A stretch of DNA of 18,187 nt from Chloroflexota bacterium (lineage in GTDB: Bacteria; Chloroflexota; Anaerolineae; Anaerolineales; DRKV01): the NCBI GenBank assembly GCA_011051635.1, contig DRKV01000320.1, forward strand, positions 1 through 18,187, read 5' to 3'. Of the stretch, positions 13,817-18,187 are shown piece by piece. Below the pieces are notes generated by a model. It was not told the origin of the DNA. It did not search any database and worked only from the letters and a program-made list of their open reading frames with translations. The position numbers were made by a program, and so were the translations under genes. Within the stretch, counting starts at the first letter, position 1. Each line of letters opens with the position of its first letter.

Positions 13817-15095
13817 GCGGTTCGTTTCCTTTTTTTTCTACCGGCAAAGGAGCCTCCTGAGGAGGCCCGTCCACTTCATCCACAACGGAATCTGCCCCGT
13901 TGCGGCCCAATTTCACAATGATGAACAAACACGCCAGCACCACCAGCCCCGCGCCCGTACCGCCCAACACACGCGTCCAGAGAGGCGCATTGAGCATATC
14001 CCCGAGGCTCAAGGTCACCACACTCACGTTCCAGACCCCGTGCAGGGTGACGGCCAGCAGATAAGCCGCCGCGAGGAGCAGGTAACGGCGTTTCCCCCAG
14101 GCCGCCACCAGGGCATAGCCCACCAGCCCGGAGGCGGCGATGTGCATTAGAGAGGTGCCCACCCGCCCCAGGACGGTGATTCCCCACTGTTCCCCTACCG
14201 CAGTGGAGAAGAGACCCTCCAGGAGGGAGAACATCCCGCCGGAGAGCATTCCGGCCAGAAAGCCCTCCGCGGGGGAAATGCGGCTGCCCATCAAGGCCCA
14301 CACCCCCAGCGGCTTGAAGAACTCTTCCAGCAAGGGGACGACTACGCCCAGAGAAGCCATGAGAGCGAAGACCAGCCACGGGTACTCGGAAAAGGCGCTG
14401 CGCAAGACGCGCTCTAACGCCTGAGGGTTCCCTGCCGAAAAGGCCAACCGCCGCCCCAGCGCCTCCAGGCGGGCGGCCAGTTGAGGGTGTCCTGAGAGGA
14501 GGATAGCCGTCAGAACAATCCCCGCCACCAGCAATCCGATTTCAGCCATGATGCTAGCAAAAGGCCCCAGGCCCAGTCCGGCGCTGACCAGCCCCCAGCG
14601 GCGCTGGGGGGACTGCTCCAGACGCAGGGAGCGGCTGCCCAGGGCCAGCCACCACCACACCGGCACGATGACCGCGGTCACGTGCGCCAGGGGGAAAAAG
14701 ACCCACTCCCAGGGCGTGCGCCCTTCCACCGCCACCCCCATGAAAAGAGCCAGCACGAAGGCCAGCGGCCCCAGCCAGTAAACCGCACGGTGCAGACGCA
14801 GCCAGGCGCGGTGCCAGGGGAGAGGCTCCTCCCGCCCCATCAGGCGGCGCATGGCGTACACCGCCGAGAGCAAAAAAGCAGCCCCCACCAACGCCCCGGA
14901 GAGGGCGAGGGCAAAGAGCGACCCTCGCCGCATCCCCGGCATCAGGTTCCGCAGAGAAGGGACGAGCCCGAGGGTCAGCGCGCCGACGGCCTGCGACCAG
15001 AAGAACAACGCCCCCAGCAAACCGAGTGCCAATAGCCCCACAGAAAGCCAGGAAAACGGGGGTTTCGAGGACGAAGGGGCTGCGGGAGGGGTCAT
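13791..15095 (-). CDS. PrsW-like intramembrane protease
   Basis: The 434-residue polytopic membrane protein has the conserved PrsW-type motifs in order: VPLLEEFFKPLG with the glutamate pair E257-E258, GFLAGMLSGGMFSLLEGLF, a helix with H318 (TSLMHIAASGLVGYAL) and VTLHGVWN with H352. PrsW in Bacillus cleaves the anti-sigma factor RsiW, and the superfamily uses these Glu/His residues for intramembrane proteolysis. The N-terminal half (about 1-200) has extra membrane segments and is longer than the minimal family core. Its ATG overlaps the stop codon of the upstream lipoprotein gene as ATGA (15092-15095), and its end overlaps DedA by 26 nt. Near the C terminus the coding strand has an A8 run (13837-13830). 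No anti-sigma factor gene is in the window, so the substrate is unknown. Confidence 0.85.
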   Translation of the reverse strand: MTPPAAPSSSKPPFSWLSVGLLALGLLGALFFWSQAVGALTLGLVPSLRNLMPGMRRGSLFALALSGALVGAAFLLSAVYAMRRLMGREEPLPWHRAWLRLHRAVYWLGPLAFVLALFMGVAVEGRTPWEWVFFPLAHVTAVIVPVWWWLALGSRSLRLEQSPQRRWGLVSAGLGLGPFASIMAEIGLLVAGIVLTAILLSGHPQLAARLEALGRRLAFSAGNPQALERVLRSAFSEYPWLVFALMASLGVVVPLLEEFFKPLGVWALMGSRISPAEGFLAGMLSGGMFSLLEGLFSTAVGEQWGITVLGRVGTSLMHIAASGLVGYALVAAWGKRRYLLLAAAYLLAVTLHGVWNVSVVTLSLGDMLNAPLWTRVLGGTGAGLVVLACLFIIVKLGRNGADSVVDEVDGPPQEAPLPVEKKGNEPHGLADNSD

Positions 15096-16381
15096 TTCTC
15101 TTCGATGACGATGTCCAGAATCCGGTCACCGGGCGGCAGGTTGGGGTTCTGGGCCGGGTCGCGCGGCGTAAGGGCTTCCACAACGTCCATGCCGGAAACC
15201 ACCTTCCCGAAGACGGTGTACCCGCCGTCCAGTTGGGGCTGGGGCGCGTAGGTGATGAAGAACTGGCTGCCGTTGGTGTTCGGCCCGGCGTTCGCCATCC
15301 CCACGACCCCGGCCTCGTCGAAACTCAGGCCGTTATCCGTTTCGTTGGCGAAAGCGTAACCCGGCCCTCCCAGGCCGGTTCCGGTGGGGTCGCCGGCCTG
15401 GGCCACAAAACCAGGGATAACGCGGTGGAAGGTAACGCCGTCGTACCAGCCCTGCTGCGCCAGGAAGACGAAATTGTTGACCGCCAGGGGAGATTTGTCG
15501 GCGTAGAGTTGCACCACGATGTCGCCCTTTTCCGTCTGGAGGGTGGCAAAGTACTGTTTGGCGGGGTCAATGGTCATTTCGGGGCACTGTTTGAATTGCT
15601 CGTTCTCCAGTTTGACCAGTTTGACAATCGCCGAAAGGCTCCACAAATCGCGCGGCCCATCGTAAAACTGCCCGTTGATGACCAGGGTAGGCGTTCCCTT
15701 CAGCCCCAGGGCGATGCCGTCATCCCATGCCTTTTGGGACAGGGCTTCGCTGTCGGGGGAAGTCAGGTCGGCGGCGAATTTTTCCGTATCCAGCCCCATT
15801 TCTTCAGCCTCTTTCATCAGCCAGGACTGGAAGGCGTCCGCCGGGAGACCGGCCCATTCGTTCTGCTTCTCAAAGAGAACATCGTGCATAGCCCAGAATT
15901 CGCCCTGCGCCCCCGCGGCATCCGCCGCCTGGACGCCCAAACGTGCCTTGTCGTGGATGCTCACCAACGGGAAGTGGCGAAATACCAGACGCACATCCTC
16001 CGGGTAATCGCGCTGCAACTGCCGCAGGATAGGCGCGGTCTGAGCGCAGTAGGGACATTGAAAATCGCTGTACTCGATAATCGTAATGGGGGCATCGGAA
16101 GGCCCCAGTTGCCAGTCGTCCTTCGTGACCGCGGGGAAGGGAGATTCTCCGGTGGGGATGATGGAACGCGTTACCACCGTGCATCCGGCGGGTGGGGCCT
16201 CGTTCTGGGATGTCTCCCCCGTGGGGGTCGCGGGAATCGCCGTGGATGTAGGCGCCGCCTGGGTCGCCGTCGGCGGCACGGGTGTGGCCGTCTCTGCGGG
16301 CTGCGGGGAGGCTGCCGACTGGCAGGCGGCCAGGATGAACACGGTCAACCCCATCACAAGCATCAAAACCAACTTCTTCAT
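15092..16381 (-). CDS. Lipoprotein fusing a DsbA-like thioredoxin fold to a cyclophilin PPIase
   Basis: The 429-residue protein starts with a lipoprotein signal (lipobox LAAC, C20) and a Thr/Pro/Ala-rich spacer (about 23-60). Residues 85-265 form a DsbA/thioredoxin_4-like domain with CPYC (109-112) and the cis-proline motif GTP (P231). Residues 275-429 form a cyclophilin-type prolyl isomerase with R320, F325 and Q328 (FHRVIPGFVAQAGD) and Q373, F375 (NGSQFFI); the tryptophan and histidine of human CypA are replaced by Q383 and Y388, as in many bacterial enzymes. It should be anchored on the outer face of the membrane, combining disulfide exchange with proline isomerisation of exported proteins. 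ATG 16381 has AAGGAG upstream. It is the first gene of a coupled set with PrsW and DedA. No DsbB/VKOR partner is seen here. Confidence 0.92.
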   Translation of the reverse strand: MKKLVLMLVMGLTVFILAACQSAASPQPAETATPVPPTATQAAPTSTAIPATPTGETSQNEAPPAGCTVVTRSIIPTGESPFPAVTKDDWQLGPSDAPITIIEYSDFQCPYCAQTAPILRQLQRDYPEDVRLVFRHFPLVSIHDKARLGVQAADAAGAQGEFWAMHDVLFEKQNEWAGLPADAFQSWLMKEAEEMGLDTEKFAADLTSPDSEALSQKAWDDGIALGLKGTPTLVINGQFYDGPRDLWSLSAIVKLVKLENEQFKQCPEMTIDPAKQYFATLQTEKGDIVVQLYADKSPLAVNNFVFLAQQGWYDGVTFHRVIPGFVAQAGDPTGTGLGGPGYAFANETDNGLSFDEAGVVGMANAGPNTNGSQFFITYAPQPQLDGGYTVFGKVVSGMDVVEALTPRDPAQNPNLPPGDRILDIVIEEK

Positions 16382-16419
16382 ACCAACTCCTTGTACACTC
16401 TGTTTTCACGTTGCGCCCG

Positions 16420-16428
16420 ATTGTACCA
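16420..16428 (-). promoter_or_regulatory. Extended -10 for the DsbA-cyclophilin operon
   Basis: On the minus strand the sequence reads TGGTACAAT, an extended -10. No good -35 is present; the position is filled by a CCCTCACCC repeat. The predicted start near 16413 leaves a leader of about 32 nt with a good ribosome site. The same 9-mer recurs at 17861-17853. Confidence 0.45.
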
Positions 16429-16434
16429 CCACTG

Positions 16435-16473
16435 CCCTCACCCCCGCCCCCTCTCCCATTTCTGGGAGAGGGG
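16435..16473. repeat. CCCTCACCCC...CTCTCCCA palindromic interspersed repeat
   Basis: CCCCTCTCCCA (16448-16458) and TGGGAGAGGGG (16463-16473) are perfect 11-bp inverted copies around TTTC, preceded by CCCTCACCCCCG. This class of repeat is widely scattered in bacterial genomes and often yields spurious PHPRPLSH-like peptides (from memory). Confidence 0.8.
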
Positions 16474-16477
16474 AGTC

Positions 16478-16510
16478 AGACCTGACGGGTCTGTGAGACC
16501 CGTCAGGTCT
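16478..16510. repeat. Perfect 15-bp palindrome with AGACCT...AGGTCT ends
   Basis: AGACCTGACGGGTCT (16478-16492) is followed by GTG and its exact reverse complement AGACCCGTCAGGTCT (16496-16510). Each arm is itself nearly palindromic (AGACC...GGTCT). It lies between two minus-strand genes; the sequence after it on that strand is not T-rich, so it is not a canonical terminator. Confidence 0.85.
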
Positions 16511-16549
16511 TGAACTCAAAGTCCGCCGTCAAGCGCTTTCCGGCGCAAA

Positions 16550-17854
16550 TCAGCGCCCGTCCGCGTTCCCCTCCGCCCCCGCCATCCTTTGCAGCCGCGG
16601 CCAGGACGTGACCCAGGCCATGCGGCGCACGAAGACCCCCACGGAGGGACTCTCCTTCCGCATCAGGCGCACCGCCTCACCGACCGGGTCTTCGCCCGCG
16701 GCCCCCTCCGGCGCGGCGGCATACGCCCCGTGGAAGGCAAAATAAGCCTGGTTGAGTTTACGCAGGTGATAGCCGTGCTCCCAGAAGTAGCGGCGGCGCA
16801 CCTCCATGTACCACTCGGCGCGCTCCACCTGCCCCTCGGCCAGCAGGCGGTCCACCACCACACGGGTATGGTGCATCTCGCGCTGAAAATCGAAGGGCGG
16901 AGGGGCGTTCTGCTCCCCCCCGGAGGCCGGCGGAGGCGAGGCGGGCGGGGACGGGACGCGCTCTGGATAGTAGGTCTGCACCACCAGCGCCCCGTTCTCC
17001 TGCCCCGAGATGGTGGCGGTCGTCTCGTTGATGGTGCGCATCTCCGGCGAGGCATTGTAGCGCAGCCCCAGGGGGTGCCAATCCAGGTAATTGTGAGTCC
17101 ACTCGTGGGCAATCACCTCGCACACCCAGTTCAGGTCGGCGGATTCCAGCACCATCGTGGGGTACACCCCGATGCCGCCGGTGCGCTCCACCAGCGCCGA
17201 GACGTTCAGGGAGCGCTCCACTTCCGCTTCCAGATTTTGAATTGCCTCGGGGGCGAGATTGGGTTGCAGGGAAATATCAGCATCCTGGCGGATGACCTCC
17301 CGCGGCGAGACAATCAGGGCGCGGGGAGGACTCGTCAGATGAAAAGAGACGGGCGGGATAGGCTCCCCCCCAAAAGTGAGACCGTTCCGAAAGAGAATCG
17401 CGCTGACCTGAGATTCCAGCACGGCCTCCGCCCAGGGGGTCAGGACCTCCTTTCGGGCGGCTGCCGCCTGGAAATGGGCACGCAACTCCGAGAGATGTGC
17501 CTCCCCCGCGGTCTCCCGGGGGTCGGCGAGAACTTCCTGCAAATCCCTCTCCGCCTGTTGGCTTTCCTGGACGGCGGCAAAGTAAGTTTCCACCACCGCC
17601 ACCCGCTCCCGAGGCGGCAGAAAGCGCGCCCCGCCCACCGAGAGCATCTCCCACTTTCCCCACAGGGTGCGCAGCGTCCAGGCGGTGAAGTCGAATTCCA
17701 CCGGACGGGTAAAGCGGCGCGCTCGCTCCTGAATGTTCCCGGCCTGCAAAATACTCCCCCCCAGCAGGGCGCCGGCCAGCGCCAGCAGCGCCAGCACTTC
17801 TCCGGCAAGAGGCAGATTGAGGCTCGTTTTGAAACGCATTCGCATTGCGGGCAT
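16550..17854 (-). CDS. Membrane-anchored putative zinc metallopeptidase (HEWTH)
   Basis: I do not recognise a named family for this 434-residue protein. It has one N-terminal hydrophobic segment (about 16-37) acting as a signal anchor, a helical middle region rich in Glu/Gln/Arg (about 80-150), and an AHEWTHNYLDWHPLG segment containing HExxH (H250, E251, H254). E277 in INETTA lies 22 residues after the second histidine and could be a third zinc ligand, as in gluzincins. A Pro/Ser/Gly-rich insert (about residues 295-315) follows, then a helical C-terminal part. If folded as expected it would act outside the cell. The ATG at 17854 lacks a ribosome site; ATG 17845 (codon 4) or 17839 (codon 6) are plausible alternatives. 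The downstream lipoprotein gene is 168 nt away across two palindromes. Confidence 0.72.
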   Translation of the reverse strand: MPAMRMRFKTSLNLPLAGEVLALLALAGALLGGSILQAGNIQERARRFTRPVEFDFTAWTLRTLWGKWEMLSVGGARFLPPRERVAVVETYFAAVQESQQAERDLQEVLADPRETAGEAHLSELRAHFQAAAARKEVLTPWAEAVLESQVSAILFRNGLTFGGEPIPPVSFHLTSPPRALIVSPREVIRQDADISLQPNLAPEAIQNLEAEVERSLNVSALVERTGGIGVYPTMVLESADLNWVCEVIAHEWTHNYLDWHPLGLRYNASPEMRTINETTATISGQENGALVVQTYYPERVPSPPASPPPASGGEQNAPPPFDFQREMHHTRVVVDRLLAEGQVERAEWYMEVRRRYFWEHGYHLRKLNQAYFAFHGAYAAAPEGAAGEDPVGEAVRLMRKESPSVGVFVRRMAWVTSWPRLQRMAGAEGNADGR

Positions 17855-17874
17855 TGTACCAGATGGGCTATAAT
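17845..17874 (+). promoter_or_regulatory. Promoter of the epimerase gene, nearly leaderless
   Basis: A perfect TATAAT (17869-17874) has TTGCGG (17845-17850) 18 bp upstream. The predicted start near 17881 is only 3 nt before ATG 17884. The -35 lies inside the first codons of the divergent metallopeptidase gene. Confidence 0.55.
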
Positions 17875-17883
17875 CGGGGCGCG

Positions 17884-18187
17884 ATGATATTTCTGATAAC
17901 CGGCGCGGCGGGCTTTCTCGGCTCGGCGCTCGCCAACACCCTGGCCCGCGAAGGCCACGAAGTCCGCGCCCTGGATGACCTCTCCACGGGCGACCCCGGC
18001 GCGTTGACCCGGGAAGTGCTCTTCACCCGCGGGGATGTCAACGACCGCCCCAAACTGTGGACCCTCCTCCAGGGGGTGGACTGTGTCTATCACCTGGCGG
18101 CGCGGGTCTCCGTCCCCGAATCCATCCTTTACCCCCGCGAGTACAACGCCGTCAACGTGGGCGGCACGGTCAGTCTCATGGAGGCCA
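17884..18187 (+). CDS. NAD-dependent sugar epimerase/dehydratase (extended SDR), 3' partial
   Basis: Only the first 101 codons are in the window. The sequence opens with MIFLITGAAGFLGS, the Rossmann GxxGxxG nucleotide-binding motif of extended short-chain dehydrogenases. It continues with an acidic residue pair after the second strand (ALDDLSTG, typical of NAD preference), GDVND, and HLAARVSVPESI, the strand that precedes the active site. The Ser/Tyr-x-x-x-Lys catalytic triad lies beyond the window. Likely substrates are nucleotide sugars such as UDP-glucose or dTDP-glucose derivatives, used for surface polysaccharides, but the exact reaction cannot be told. No ribosome site precedes the ATG, in line with a leaderless transcript. 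The gene is divergent from the metallopeptidase, with 29 bp between their starts. Confidence 0.9.
   Translation, partial: MIFLITGAAGFLGSALANTLAREGHEVRALDDLSTGDPGALTREVLFTRGDVNDRPKLWTLLQGVDCVYHLAARVSVPESILYPREYNAVNVGGTVSLMEA

Noticed and set aside
12945..13921. Plus-strand frames over the 12.9-13.9 kb region
   Set aside because: They cross the inverted-repeat element and lie antisense to DedA and PrsW; no ribosome sites or domains.
15026..16513. A 495-codon plus-strand frame over the lipoprotein gene
   Set aside because: The minus-strand gene has lipobox, CPYC and cyclophilin motifs. The plus-strand product is Gly/Arg-rich and ends in repeat-derived PHPRPLSH sequence.
16589..17887. A 432-codon plus-strand frame over the HEWTH gene
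   Set aside because: It has Gly/Arg/His-rich composition without motifs, and the minus-strand frame has a signal anchor and HExxH.

Overview
The window looks like chromosomal DNA from a GC-rich, probably monoderm bacterium. Several traits suggest Chloroflexota (Anaerolineae-like): a very large secreted subtilase built from beta-sandwich repeats and ending in a short LP-containing hydrophobic tail, a Thr/Pro/Ala-rich lipoprotein spacer, and many short palindromic or heptameric interspersed repeats. This placement is an inference; there is no rRNA or other phylogenetic marker here. I found no tRNA, rRNA, CRISPR array or transposase gene.

Layout. 1-1658 (+) encodes a GT-C (family 39-like) membrane glycosyltransferase carrying an in-frame CACGAAT repeat. 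It converges on ilvE (1695-2618, -) across a gap holding one hairpin. A 428-bp divergent intergenic region (2619-3046) separates ilvE from a response regulator with a degenerate GGDEF domain (3047-3934, +), which is followed by a ComM/YifB AAA+ helicase (4004-5524, +). Region 5525-5991 has no convincing protein gene. It contains a near-consensus promoter, a structured ~165-nt leader or small RNA ending in a strong intrinsic terminator, then a second structured stretch with a 12-nt match to the 16S rRNA 3' tail. This leads into a 2282-residue secreted S8 peptidase (5992-12840, +) closed by a strong terminator.

The right part reads on the minus strand: a membrane-anchored HEWTH protein (17854-16550), then a tightly packed set made of a DsbA-cyclophilin fusion lipoprotein (16381-15092), a PrsW-like intramembrane protease (15095-13791) and a DedA membrane protein (13816-13163). 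Start and stop codons of these last three overlap (4 and 26 nt), so they probably form one translationally coupled cell-envelope operon. At the right edge a divergent NAD-dependent sugar epimerase/dehydratase begins (17884, +) and is cut by the window end.

The most interesting points are: three jelly-roll domains that appear to interrupt host domains inside the giant subtilase; the promoter-leader-terminator arrangement in front of it; the DsbA-cyclophilin fusion coupled to PrsW and DedA; an A8 run that could join PrsW and DedA reading frames; and a set of interspersed palindromes, two of which share AGACCT...AGGTCT ends.
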